Below are positions 12,643-25,454 of a stretch of 64,000 bases of DNA, one piece after another. Position 1 is the stretch's first letter. Every line of letters starts with the position of its first letter. The notes below the pieces were generated by a model. The model saw only the letters and a list, made by a program, of their open reading frames with translations, made no database searches and was not told where the DNA came from. Both the position numbers and the translations under genes were made by a program. The stretch comes from Flaccisagitta enflata (lineage: Eukaryota > Chaetognatha > Sagittoidea > Aphragmophora): positions 41,416,001 through 41,480,000 of the forward strand of contig OZ231126.1 of NCBI GenBank assembly GCA_965153355.1. The letters run 5' to 3'.

Positions 12643-12801
12643 AACAAGGCCGTGTACACGAGCCAAAGTCGCGTGCGGGTGGGCAGGAGCGGCGAAAAAG
12701 CTAAAAAAGCTAAGTGGGACCGACCGACAGACGGACGGACGGACGGACCAACCGACAGACGGACAGAGTGGGTCATAGAGTCGCGTGCACGCGACTAAAA
12801 A
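12643..12801 (+). mobile_element. HINE-like short element, type A, perfect hairpin
   Basis: AACAAGGCCGTGTACACG start, subterminal AGTCGCGTGC at 12667-12676, a GGAC/CGAC core, and the perfect palindrome AGTCGCGTGCACGCGACT at 12779-12796 followed by AAAAA. It lies about 180 bp outside the right end of the 5.4-kb element. Confidence 0.88.
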
Positions 12802-13329
12802 TTTATTGTGTATTAGCTGTGTGCTGAAGCGCAATCAATCGTTTTGTTCGTGTATGCTTCATCGGTATTTGTTGTAAATAAACATGATCAAAGAAAACAG
12901 CAGAAAAAGATCATGATAGAGCCTACTTCAAACCTCGAGAGAGGCCGAGAGAGGAGGATTATGACTTTGGCAAAAGCGTCTTTGGAAAGCCAAGATAAAA
13001 ACGAATCAAATGGTCTGGTTTACAAAATCTTTCATATTTGCGTTGGGCGGTAACTGACAAAAGAAGATTTGAATATTAGAATTATGTAACGTTTTTATAT
13101 CGCACACATTAATGGCTGACACCAATCGAAAGCCCTTTGAATTGTCTTTCAGAATCATATTTTAGTTCTGTATATTGTTACACTTTCAATCATTTTCAAG
13201 GCTATACAAGAGAAGAAGATATTTGTCAAATTATGTATTTACATTTTTCTAATGGACGTTTCGCGTTGCAAATAGAAAGCCGTTGTGCCTAATAAAAGAA
13301 AAGAAAAGAAGAAAGAAAAAGGAAAAGAA
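12802..13329. other. Intergenic, nothing recognised
   Basis: AT-biased sequence with no ORF above 70 codons, no transposon end and no repeat that I could identify. Confidence 0.6.
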
Positions 13330-13711
13330 AGGAAACCTGAGTCAGTTGGGAACGGCATTTGATTAAGAGGCACAGGTGAAAATGGCATCCGGCGTGTTTG
13401 AATGCGAAGAAAAGCAAAGTGGAGAAAAGAGAGAGTGATAGAGCTACGAGAGCGATAGAGATTGAGTAGGAGATAAAGATAGCGATAGAGAAAGGGATAC
13501 AACAGAACGACAACTAAAGACAAATCTACCACAGGTGAAAATCGCCTCCGGAGTGTTTGAAAGCGACGTAACAATAATGAAAAGAAGGAAGACAAAAGTT
13601 GGAAAAAAGAAAAATATGAACTATAGAATACAGTGCTTAGTGGGCTATGGTTCCGTTTTCCTATTGATTCGATTAGTTGAGGTTACAGAGAGACAGACAA
13701 ACAAAGAAACG

Positions 13712-13807
<96 letters not shown>

Positions 13808-13810
13808 GGC

Positions 13811-13845
<35 letters not shown>

Positions 13846-14350
13846 TAGACAGAAGAACAGACCAACAGACGGACTGACAGACATATAGAGAAACCAAGTG
13901 ACAGACAGAGAAAAAATGAAAAGAAGGATAAGGGTAAAGGGAATTTGATGAGGGGAATTAAATAGACAGACAAATGAACGAAAAGGGGGGTAAAAATAAC
14001 GCAGGCTACGAATACAAGGAGTGTAAGGAGTACAAGGACACGTTACAGTTAGGCAGGCCGACAGACAGACAGTCAAACAAAGAAACAATAGCAGACAGGA
14101 AGACAGACATACAGATGGACGAAAACCAACAGACAAACAGGAAGATGGAGTAATCAAAAGAATAAAAGGAATCTGATTATTATGAGACATAGCGGTCAGA
14201 CAGACAGAGAGGCAAACCGACAGAGGGCCATGACGACAGAGAGAAGGACACTCAGACAGACAGACAGACTCACAGACAGACAGGGAGTCAAAACAGACAG
14301 AGGGACAGACAGACAGAGGAATGAAAAGAGTAAAAGGAATTTGATTAAGA
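13330..14350. repeat. (GACA)n arrays within a degenerate repeat cluster
   Basis: The main (CAGA)n array is 13697-13860, with scattered GACAGACA runs to 14310. Between them a degenerate segment recurs (near 13340, 13375, 13530, 13945, 14165, 14330) with words such as GGAATTTGATTAAGAG, CACAGGTGAAAATGGC and GGAGTGTTTGAAAGCG. The cluster looks like an old tandem repeat invaded by microsatellite expansion. Confidence 0.75.
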
Positions 14351-14419
14351 GACGTCGCAGGTGAAAATGTTTCGGAAAGTGGGACAAGACAATGAGGCGG
14401 AAATGGCGCAGAATGATGG

Positions 14420-14905
14420 CGGAGGAAGAGGAGGAAGAGGAAGAGGAGGAGGAAGAGGAGGAAGAGGAGGAAGAAGAGAAGGAGGATACGTAAATGGCAA
14501 AGAATGATGGCGGAATCACTTCGTCTTGATGGTTTGTCGTCGATTCTGCCGACTATCTTCGCCGCCACCCCACTGGGGACTGGGGAGGGTGAGCATGAAG
14601 AAGAAGAAGAAGAAAAACAAGAAGAAGAAGAAGAAGAAGAAGAAGAAGAAGCAGAAGAAGAAGAAGAAGAAGAAGAAGAAGAAGAAGAAGAAGAAGAAGA
14701 AGAAGAAGGAGAAGACGAAGACGAGGAAAAACAAAAACAAAAGCAAAAACAAAAGCAAAAACTAAAACTAAAAGTAAACCCAATGTTAAAACTAAAACTG
14801 AAACTGAAACTAAAGCTAAAACTAAAACTAAAACTAAAACTGAAACAAATTGAAGTAAGAAGAGAGAAAAAAAGGAAAAAGAAAAGAAAAAAAAAAGAAA
14901 AGAGA
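14420..14905. repeat. GGA, GAA and ACTAAA arrays
   Basis: (GGA)n-like at 14424-14485, (GAA)n at 14598-14710, CAAAAA/AAGCAA at 14728-14762 and a hexamer ACTAAA/ACTGAA array at 14763-14845. Purine-rich throughout, no gene. Confidence 0.9.
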
Positions 14906-15144
14906 TGAAGAGGGATAAATAAAAAAAAGAGGGAGATGGGTTTAAGGTATAAGGTAAAAAAGTGGAAAGAATATGGATGTGTGCAAAAAATCCTCGATGA
15001 AATTTGGACATTTCAGCAACTTCCCCCCCCCCCCCCTTTAAAAGGCCTTTTACTCCAGGATTCGAACAAAAATTTAACGCTCAATCTGTAAGCCCCGGTT
15101 TACCCGCGCAAACTATGCCCAAATCATAATTCGTGTACTATCTA

Positions 15145-16107
15145 CAGGGTGTTTCACGCGTTTTGAGGTTTAAAGAATCGACATAATTTTTCTCCTAGAA
15201 AAGCTATTCCAATTCTGAAAAAGGGTCTGAGTAGATCTTGAAGTGCAGTTTTTCTATGTCACCAATTTTTTATACCTGCGCTTTTAAATATACCCACTAT
15301 GTAATTTGAAAAAACCCAACCCTATCCAGCCTGCATCTTTAATCTGGATAGCTATGGCAAAAAAAAAAGCAAACTACTTAGTGTTTCACATCCAAGCAAT
15401 AAAAAAAGCATAGCAAAATCCATGACCATTTTGAAGCTCTGCGAAAGATCTTTCTAATGAGGCCTTGCTGGTTGTCATATCTCTATCCGTTTAGAAATGG
15501 CAGAAGAATGAAGACAGGTGGTCAAGAATTTGGAATGTCAGTACCACCTGATTTTCATGAGCTATCTTTATTGTAACATAGAAATTAAACGAATTGAGTT
15601 AGAAATTGGTTCTTGGCTCCATTTTATAGAAAATTCATAGCTCTTTAATTTGCTCATGGATATCGAGTAGCTAAGACAATCCTGAGTTACGGAATTGACA
15701 AAAACGGAATGAGCAAAATTTCTCGATGGAAAAAAAATGAAATTAGCATTTTTTCAATCTGTGATTTTTTTCCTTAATCTTTTGCCATTTCTAAATGAAT
15801 GAAGCTACAATGTCCAGCAACGTCGCATTTTGAAAATTTTTTGCAGAGCTTTTAAACAGTCAATAGTTGACCAGAAACTAGTAAAAGAAGTTGTCCATTT
15901 TTTTCTTTACCATGTTTAGTTAACTGGATAATATTGTTTACTTTAAACTCCCGTAGCTCCCAAGGTAAAAAGCGCATATGCAAAAAACTAATGACATAAA
16001 AAACTGCACTTCAAGATCTATTCAAACCTTTTTTCAGAATTTGAATTGCTTATCTAGGAGAAAAATTATGTCGTTTCTTTAAACCTCAAAACGCGTGAAA
16101 CACCCTG
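15145..16107. mobile_element. MITE, TA target site, 963 bp, extensively palindromic
   Basis: Ends CAGGGTGTTTCACGCG (inverse at right), TA at 15143-15144 and 16108-16109. Inverted similarity runs at least 150 bp inward (TTGAAGTGCAG at about 15239 pairs with CTGCACTTCAA at about 16003). CAGGG-type ends with TA duplication fit mariner-like non-autonomous elements. The short ORFs overlapping the right end are incidental. Confidence 0.88.
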
Positions 16108-16109
16108 TA

Positions 16110-16977
<868 letters not shown>

Positions 16978-17299
16978 GACATTTGATAGTAAACATGACT
17001 TTTACACCGTCTCTGGATCGGAGTTTACAATGCAAAATTCTCTAACTACTGGACAAAAAGTCTTTATATTTTCAGTTGATGTTAGTGAGATTTGTTTTTT
17101 TAAAGCCAACTCTCAGATAAGAGTACTGAACAGGTGGGGGAAAACAAAAAATTGAAAGAACACCCATTTTTAAAGCCAAATCAATTTTTTTCCACGGTGA
17201 TTCTTGAAACGACAGTTCGATAGTTTTGTTTTTTGTTTGTTTTTTTGTTTTTTTGTTTTTGTTTTTTTTACTCCCCGCCAGAACGTAGCTTCGATTCGC

Positions 17300-17400
17300 A
17301 ACCCAACGCTTGCCCTTTCCCTTACCTTAACCCTAAAAACAACTCCACCCCTAACCTTAACCCTACCCTTAATCCTAATAAATAACCCGCTTATAAAGAC
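17300..17400. repeat. Degenerate CCCTAA-like stretch
   Basis: Words such as ACCTTAACCCTA and CCTAACCTTAACCCTA recur irregularly. They resemble a short, decayed interstitial telomere-type repeat. The array is too irregular to be a functional telomere. Confidence 0.4.
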
Positions 17401-17651
17401 TTAAAAATAAAGACTTCATCGATTTAAACATGTACCACTTGGATCAAAAAAAAAAAAAAAAAAAAGACGGACTTACTGATTACATCATACAACAGTTACA
17501 AAAAAACAATCTTAACTATTTTTAAATAAGACATTTTTTAAAGATTTGCAAAAAATCTTACAATCTAGACCAATCCCTGGTCTGTATCTGAAATGGTTTA
17601 GAAGCTAGAGCCCTGCAAAAAGAAGCACTAATTTGTTAAAATGCATTTTTT

Positions 17652-17816
17652 AGTTGCGGACAAGCAACTCTATAAGAGGCTTTGTCCGTCCGTCGGTCCG
17701 TTGGTCCGTCCGTTGGTCCGTAATGATCGAGTCGAAAAGTGGGAAAACACGCATTTCCGCCCCTGCCCACCCGTCCGCAACTGGTGGCCGTGTATCCGGC
17801 CTTGCTATATAAGGAT
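17652..17816 (-). mobile_element. HINE-like short element, type B
   Basis: Hairpin AGTTGCGGACAAGCAACT at 17652-17669, a CCGT/TGGT core, subterminal TCCGCAACT at 17774-17782, and the end CCGGCCTTGC. Type B copies share the interior GAGTCGAAAAGTGGGAAAAC and the phrase CTCTATAAGAGGCTTTGTCC next to the hairpin. Confidence 0.85.
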
Positions 17817-19045
17817 TGCGAAACTGAAATGAGCAATGTTTTTATTCAAACTAATGCCATTTCTAAACGAAAAAAGATAGCAATACCAGATTAGTGCCAA
17901 ATCAAAGAACTTTTTATGGGCTTTCAAATGATCCAGGATTTTACTTAGTTTCCTTGAAAATTATAAGCAAAATTAGCCATTCAAAAGTGCGTCTTTTTTT
18001 TATCCACTGAAAAGGAAATATTCTGGTGGAAGGATGGAAATGACTCGATCATCACGGACGGACGGACGAACGTAAATGGACGGAAAAAGCCTTTTTTAGA
18101 GTTGTACGTATCTCTGCTGCTTTGCTCTTTTGTCTATTTCTGGGTTGACACGATTCATGCTTAGTTGACAATTTTGGCTTCTGAATAAGATTCTAATTCC
18201 GGCAAAGAGACTGAGGAACAGAAGGGAAATACCAAATTTCTTGCAAGTAAGCATGCAAGTAAGCCTGTCTCGGCTTTGAATGAGAGAAAAGGGAGTCACA
18301 TTTTTTTCTCTTCGTACTTAACAGTCACATTGAAAAAAATGATTTTTTAACAAATGGAGATATTTGAAAGGCACAGAACTGAAGAGAAAAAAAAAACATA
18401 AAAAAGCCCTACCTCGGATATAGTAAGACAAACTACTGAAAAAAGCTGACTGCCTACATTTTGGATGAACACAAGAATGTAATTTCATAGAAACGTACAA
18501 TCCCTATCTAAGAAAAAGACAATGAAAAGGAATAAAAAGGAAATTAGCGGTCACGACGCAACTACATTATGTTACCATCTCGACTGATAAACTTCTTTTT
18601 GAATGCATGTTTAATGAATTTTAACAAAACCAGCTAAGGTACCTTCAAGGAATATTTACCGAAATCTTTAGAATGATATTCTGCAAATATCTTCTTTTTA
18701 GATATCCTTAAGAAAACTGTCTGGTTTGATTGGCATGGGCAGACAAAAATCTATCAGCCATCGACTCAGAGTTTATGGATTATTCCAAAACCAAAAATCG
18801 AAAAAACAATGTTTAACAATGGCACTTAAATGTTTACATACCCTTGACTTTAGCGAAAAAGTATAGTAGCAATATATATGCATTTTAAGAGATTAACAGG
18901 CAACAGCATGTTGGAAAAATTACATTTCTGACCGTTAATATACACAGACTAGGCTCTCAATTATGTAAATATTCCTTTCAAGTTACAAACAATGATAACA
19001 TGATTAGCAACTTTTTCTGCGCGGCACAGTCACGACAGCGACAAA
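17817..19045. other. Upstream intergenic region of the gene
   Basis: No complete transposon. A degraded GGACGGACGGAC stretch at about 18050-18085 resembles the HINE-like core. A TATATAT run at about 18873-18880 lies 165 bp before the start codon and is a possible TATA element, but this is weak. Nothing else identified. Confidence 0.4.
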
Positions 19046-22000
19046 ATGGCAACCGACTTAATTTGCGTGAATTTAACTCTGATGATCTCCTTCGTACTTA
19101 TCCTATACGCAAAACTCGGCGCTTCGTCGGACAAGTTGGACGCGCCGCCGATACCTTTACTCTCGGCGTCTACTGATAGCTTTCCACCAGCACCATTGAT
19201 TCATCGTAACTCTTTCATCCGTCATCATCCGGCCTGCGCCGTCGTCGAAACTCCACTCGTTTGTGCGTTACAGGAAAATCATGACAACATCCAAACGGCC
19301 GATTCGGTCAAATGGTTCGTCAATGGACGGCAGATTCCCATTTTTGGTGACCCAAACTATGGCATCACCACCGAGGGGAAGTTGCTCATTTGGCGCCTCA
19401 TCGACAACAATCGTAAGTCATCCTCCTCACCAACTCCGTCGGAGAATTCCTCCTCTTCATCGCGAGGTGATCCCTCCCTTCTGGCGCCGGACGATTCGGC
19501 CCCACCAAAACCAGATGATCTTTCCCCGCCTTTGCCATATCCTCCGTTACCGCGTCCAAATGGCACTTGCAAAGGCAACTCGCAGCACATTTCCTTCAAA
19601 TGTCACGCATACAAACAAACCAATGGAAAACCATTTAAGAGGTGGTGGGACTTTTGCGCGGAGCAAAATTCTTGTATGAAAGATGGAAAATGTTTCCACG
19701 AGTTGGCTCCTATTGTCTCCATGGTTCATTCCAACGCCCACAGTAAGAAAGGCAAAGGAGAGGTAAATGATGTCACTGACGAATATCTTAATGCGAAGTT
19801 CCTCTGTCCACCATCTTTTTCTTGCAACATAAGTCTCGTTTCGGCATTGCCTGATAAACCATTTACCGTTCATAGTCGAGTTTACAATTGTGAGAAGTCT
19901 TGTCATGGGTGTAACTTGACATGGAAGCCCGATTTGAAAGCGCTGGATAGGTTGAAATCATTTGTTAATGTCGGATTTGAGCATCCATTCTTCTTCCTAC
20001 TCAACATCGCGGGTCACGAAACACCATCAAGGCTTTTCAACCTCTCAGTGTGGGATGAAGACACACACATTCTAGTCAACCACGTCCTCCTAGGGGAGCC
20101 TACCGATGACCCGTCGCCATCATTAACAAACAAAAACGGGTTGATTATTATTTTTTCAACCTTGGTCGGCATTATCATCATTGTAGCTTTCATCGCGCTA
20201 GCTATCAGAAGAGCTCTTTCTAATCCCGACTCCAACCGACCCAAGCATGAGAAGAAAAGGACTCACTTTTCAGAGTCAGATGCGGAAGTGGCTTTTTTAG
20301 GTCAGAGAGGAGGTGCACCGCTGTTCAAGCCAGATGATCTGGAGCTTACACCACAGTTTGTTGGTGCAGATACAAGTAATCAGGCATCTACGGGTCTATC
20401 AAGAACCCCGGAAGCGAAAGCCGACAGAAGGCGCATTCTGTCCATCCTTATGGCTCCCAATTCCTTTGCATCAGGCGAGTCAAAGCTTGATCCTAATCTA
20501 TGCTTACGTGACGAGGCTTTATCAAAAATAAACCACGAAGGGTTTTATTGCGGGGAGAAGGGAAAAGAAGTGGAAAAGAAGTGGCTCGAAAAGGGTGAAA
20601 TCATCCAGTTTCAAAGTCAAGATAAGTCTTTGTATTTTCTGACATCCAAAATGGCAGAAATTTTTGATGATTTATGGAGCCTCAATTCTGAACAAGTCAC
20701 CCTCAAATCACTGGTTTGCTGTGAGTATGGGGCAGATGCTTCACAGGTTTTGGAAGAGATTTCAAAAGGAATCTTGCCTGAAAAGTTGTTTGTGAAGTAT
20801 CTATGCAAAGAGTATAATTTACCTGAGACTGGAGAAGAAGATTTCATCGCACACTGTGCATTGGACCATTTCAAATGGATGGGGCTTTTAGAGTCGGTAC
20901 CAAATTCTCTCATAAACTTGGATGTGAGAGACCGATGGCTTCAGTTGCCCCACAACTCCAAATCCGACTTCCAAGAGGAATTCTGGTCGACGCAAAATGA
21001 TGTAAATCTGCACCAGGAAGGATACATTTATACAACAGAACATGAATTACCCGAATTTATGTTGCCTTTGATTAAAATGGCGATAAATCCACTTTGCCAG
21101 TATTCTCGCACAAGGGTCTGGAAGGACGGGCTGGTTGCCTCTAATGGTCTGTCCCATTTGTACGTTCAAAGGCAAGGGTCGCCAGGAGCATACAACATGA
21201 ATCAAATCAAAACAGAAAGCGCGCTGACAAGCAGTTGTCTTATGATAGTGTGTAGAGGTCCCGATCAGCAGAAAACCCGTTCACTGCTGCAGGCGATTCA
21301 CAAAGCTTTGATGGGGTATATCACTTTCTGGCCCACAATTCGTCTCGTCCCTTTCTCTGCGTGTTTACCTGATGACGGAAGGATATCAGCACACAAGGAG
21401 TGGGACATGGAGTCTCAGTCAAACACTTGCAACACTTGCAATAAGGATGAAAAAACCCTCTCTGGTGCCACACAGCAAACCAAACCGCATCAAATTGATA
21501 ACCACAACAAACTTAGTGAAAGCATCAATGCCCAAAGACAGGATGGTGGAAAATTCCCAGGGCTTTTTGCCAAAGCAGAGGCAATAGAGTCTATGTCACA
21601 ATCGCTATCATCAAGTGGATATTTCACACTTGATGGTGATCATCAACCATCTGGTCGTTTTGCCAGGTCGTTTCAGTATGTAAATCAGGCTGAATCTGCA
21701 TTGACAGCTGCCAGTGATAATCACATTTGCAAGGAGAGCCTGAAGCAGTATGCAGTTAGCATAGGAATTTGCAAAAATAATACCTATGAGAGTATCGGTT
21801 CAGGAACCTACATGGATATCTCTCGCTCGGATAACAGAATGTATGTTCTGACCAACTTGCATGTCATACAACGCATTATGCAACACCTTCAACAAGAATT
21901 GCCAGAAATCTTTAATAACATTGGGGCCTACAACACTTTTTTAGGACAGCATCAGGTTTACGTTGTCCCAGACAATCACCTTCCATACTTCGCACCAACC

Positions 22001-22890
22001 TGCGACATCGCGTTGTCCAAATTGCATCATCAGAGAGTCAAATTGGGTCAGTCAACACCACAGATCACGTCTTACTGGAAGTAATTGGTGGTGAGATCAA
22101 CAATGAAGGAGCAGCACATTTCGTAGATTTGTCACTCAAAGATAACATTGAGTCATCCATGGCTAATCTCTTAGTCCTTGGTTACCCAACAGTACACCAA
22201 TGCGCCAGTATTATGGTTGATGATGCCAGCTACAAGAGGTCCTTCACTGGGAAATGCGTCGTCAATATCAAGCGAGCACTGAATGAACTGCAGATAAGCG
22301 AAGAGAAGAAAGTTATCATTGCGCAACACTTAAGTGCTCTTGAGACAGATCACAGAATTCAGTGCGTCGTGCGTCATGAGCATGATTTGGAAGATTGTCC
22401 AGTGGCTGACCCGCAAGATGACGCCTTGTACGAGAATCTTATGCGGAGGATTGATCCCAATGATGAGTTAGAGATGCTAACACACCCCGATGCTATGCTC
22501 ATCGATTGTAACTTACGAAATGGTGTCTCCGGGGGCCCCGTATTTGCAGCATATGCCCCAGAGAATTGCTTCCTCCATTATCCAGCAGTTTCTCACAGAA
22601 GGAAACCTTATCTTTTGGGGATATATTGCCGAGGTTTTCCAAAGATCGCCGAGACTCAGCCACCTGGCTTCGATATCACTCAGGCCATAAAAATTTGGAA
22701 CATTTACAATTACACAATCCCACCAGCAAATGAGCGACCGCAGGAAGAAAACCCATATTTCCCGAGGCATTTGCAGCGAGATCAACACGAAAATCGTGAT
22801 TCCGAATTCCCACTTTTGCCGCAATCGTCTCATTCCATTTCGCAGTTTTGCCCATCTTCCCCCGACTCAGTCTTTTTGAGTCATCCGTAA
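19046..22890 (+). CDS. Single-pass membrane protein: ectodomain, COR domain, trypsin-like protease
   Basis: The only recognisable gene. The start ATG lies in a good context (AAAATGG) and begins a signal peptide (hydrophobic residues 5-22, cleavage near 26). A partial Ig-like segment follows (C73, W90, strand GKLLIWRL at 111-118, second Cys not evident), then a Ser/Pro-rich linker, a Cys-containing region with N-glycosylation motifs (N172), and one membrane helix at 366-387 stopped by RR. Inside, residues about 494-775 read as a COR domain: YFLT (530-533), winged-helix-like SKGILPEKLF, ELPEFMLP (667-674), VWKDGL (691-696), LMIVCRG (732-738) and FSAC. No Roc GTPase P-loop precedes it. From about 905 a PA-clan (Trypsin_2-like) protease shows GSGT, VLTNLHV (His939), CDIAL (Asp987), LGYP, then NGVSGGPVF (Ser at 22528-22530). 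The frame changes after 22046. Removing intron 22047-22126 gives about 1254 residues with Ser1135. ATTAAA at 23019 is a possible polyadenylation signal. Role inferred: a membrane receptor with intracellular proteolytic output; substrate unknown. Confidence 0.82.
22047..22126 (+). other. Probable 80-nt GT-AG intron in the gene
   Basis: Read straight through, the frame ends at TAA 22082-22084 while the protease continues in another frame. A GTCAGT donor at 22047 and a CGTAG acceptor ending at 22126 restore the frame exactly, with a split codon giving Asp. The result places the Asp motif (DIAL) about 30 residues before LGYP, as usual for this protease family. The alternative is a one-base insertion or deletion (real or assembly error), because frame 1 is also open across this stretch. 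Confidence 0.6.
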
Positions 22891-23489
22891 AACCACCAAT
22901 ATACACTTTCATCGTAGATGAATGTATCACGGATGAATGAATGGACCAAAAGTGGCCTTATGATCATTATGACGGCGTGCAATTTAAGATCATATCGGAA
23001 GTTAGCGATCAATCTATTATTAAAATTCAAAAAGCATATATCTGTTCAAACCATTTCCATCGTTACACATATCTCCCACCATTACCAATCATACATCTAA
23101 CTCCCAACAGAACCAAAACAAAAAGGACCGTTGCAATGGAATTGACCAACTACAGTACCCCTTGTTCCATGCTGGCGTTACGACCGGAACTTCTCTGTCT
23201 GTAACTAATTTTTATCATGCCATTATGATTACAACAGACTTGCGTTTACCATTGCTGTTATCAGCCGGAAGTGCGCGTTTTTACAGTTTTTTATTTTAAG
23301 CATGATAGGCGGACGGACAGATGGACCAATGGACGGATAATGCCTACTCTACGGTCGCAAGTCATATATTTCTGTTACAGGAATGATCCCTGGAATGTTT
23401 TTGAGCGTATGTTTTTTTTCCATTGGCTTGTTATTTGCGTCGTATTTTTGCATTACAACCCCCCCACCCCTGTTGCCACCATCTAATTA
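22891..23489. other. Downstream intergenic region
   Basis: Probable 3' UTR, then AT-rich sequence. A GGACGGACAGATGGACC stretch at about 23310-23338 is a fragment of the HINE-like core. No gene. Confidence 0.45.
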
Positions 23490-24094
23490 ACAGGATGTGC
23501 AAACAATTTGGCAAAATTTTACAAAGAACAGTTTTAAATTGCTTTCAAATGATTCTTTAAATCAGAATATAGCTTAGATATGAGGGTTTGTTAGTTTCAT
23601 ATATCTCTTTGCCCACAGGCAGCAAAAATTCATGAATTGAAATCTATGGAGGGGAGGAAAGGTCCATTTATGGTGGTCATGGGAAAATGAATTCTGATAA
23701 ACAAACCAAAATTGATAATGACTTTCAAATTGTTTGATTTGATTTTCTACAATTGTTTTTAAGCCAATTTTGAGTCAGAATGACTGTACTGCTTCTATGA
23801 TGATTATCCCTCAATGAATTGACCACTTTGGTATACTGATTTGGATGTAATATTAAGCTTAGTGGTTGATATCCTCAGCTTTGTTTTACTGGTAAAAATC
23901 CTGTGAAATAGGAGAGTTAGACCGGAGCATAATTCATTCCTTTGCCAACCAAGATTATTCTTATGAAAAACTACACATTTTAACATCTAGTAGAATTAAT
24001 TAGGAGGCTACACCCCAAAATTTGTATTACTGGGCCATCAAGAAGTGTGGTTTTTGTACTTTTATATTTTTGCCAAATTTTTTGCACATCCTGT
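23490..24094. mobile_element. MITE, TA target site, 605 bp
   Basis: Ends ACAGGATGTGCAAA (inverse at right: TTTGCACATCCTGT), extended by TTGGCAAAATTTT on the left and AAATTT...TTTGCAC on the right. TA at 23488-23489 and 24095-24096. The right 170 bp has a diverged relative at 44390-44560. No coding capacity. Confidence 0.82.
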
Positions 24095-24096
24095 TA

Positions 24097-24896
24097 CTTG
24101 GCCGTCCCCGCTCATCATCGGCGATTTACATTTTACAACCGCTTAAAGTATTGTTTGCTATCTAAGATAAAATTTCCCATGATTTTTTTCGTTCTGTTTT
24201 ACAATGTTGTATCAATATTCCATCGGTGTACTTATCTTGAATGGTGTATGGAAAATCTTGATTGGAAATAATTGACTACCTCTAAAAAAATCACCTTTCA
24301 GCATTCGTTCGTTCATGTTGACTTACTGTGTCCTGATTCTAATTTACAATGACATGGTTTTGTTTGAGTATATAGGAGCTAATTGCAAATGTGACAATTC
24401 ATATCAATACAGATAAAACAGAAAGATCATAAACAGCATTTTATTAGAGTTTCAAACAAAAGAGAGGAAAAAAGTGAATCAGGATAACCAGTTACCATAT
24501 ACACCTAATGTTAGTATAGTTTTACCTACAGGACTTAGTTGAAAACAAAATAATAACTCTTCCCTTACACTCTTCTACAATAAAAACCGAGTCTATAAGA
24601 ACATTGAAAGGCTTAGAATTAAAAAACGATTCTCGCTTCTATCAACATTTAAAAGAATTGATTTAAGTATGAATTTGATAGTACTCTATAATTTCTAATA
24701 AAGATTTTGTTAAAAAGTTTTACGATTCTACAATTTTGGAATTCAATTTAGGCTATCAACATAGATATATTTAGTACTATCAAATGATAGATAACAATAG
24801 GTTTTTTTTAAACTTTCATGTAGTATTTCAAATTAAGAACGTTTTGAAGATAAGAAAGAACAAAAAGTCTTCAAATAGAAAATAACGTTCTTTTAA
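24097..24896. other. AT-rich intergenic, nothing recognised
   Basis: No ORF, repeat or transposon end that I could support. Confidence 0.6.
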
Positions 24897-25132
24897 AACA
24901 AGGCCGGATACACGGCTACCCTAGTCGCGTGCGGGTGGGCAGGAGCAGTGCTGGAGAAGATCACCAGGGCATCTGGGCAGGAGCCGTATGCTTAAAAAGC
25001 TCAAAAACGCCGAAAAAGCCAAAAGGGGACCGACCGACCGACCAACTGATCGACCGACCGACCAACCAACAGACCGACCAACCGACCGACCGACATAGCG
25101 GGATGTAGAGTCACGTGGCACGCGACTAAAAA
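24897..25132 (+). mobile_element. HINE-like short element, type A
   Basis: AACAAGGCCGGATACACGGC start, subterminal AGTCGCGTGC at 24923-24932, GACCGACC core at 25027-25094, hairpin at 25109-25127 with one mismatch (AGTCACG against CGCGACT), then AAAAA. A second copy in opposite orientation lies 118 bp downstream. Confidence 0.88.
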
Positions 25133-25249
25133 TTGTATTTTGGACTAATTCACAGTGCGGAAGCATTTTGTTTGCTCTTTGAGTATGTACTGCCATGGCA
25201 CTGCTTCTGTTGGATCATAGAGAACATCCTGATGAAACAAAAGATTTTC

Positions 25250-25436
25250 AGTCGCGTGCTACGCGACTCTACACCCCGCTATGTCCGTCCATTGGTCGGT
25301 CGATCGGTCCCCATTTTATTTTTTTCATGTTTTCATGGTCTTTGGCTTCACTGATCCTGCCCAAATGCTCTGGTAACTCAAAAACTGCTATTGCCCACCC
25401 GCACGCGACTGGGGAAGCCGCGTTACCGGCCTTGTT
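25250..25436 (-). mobile_element. HINE-like short element, type A
   Basis: Hairpin AGTCGCGTGCTACGCGACT at 25250-25268, short GGTCGGTCGATCGGTC core, subterminal GCACGCGACT at 25401-25410, end CCGGCCTTGTT. Confidence 0.85.
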
Positions 25437-25454
25437 TTTAATTTCTGATCCTTG

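Noticed and set aside
15045-15075. tRNA T-arm (GTTCGAATCC on the - strand)
   Set aside because: No acceptor or anticodon stem pairs around it.
17300-17400. Interstitial telomere
   Set aside because: Too short and irregular; listed only as a CCCTAA-like stretch.
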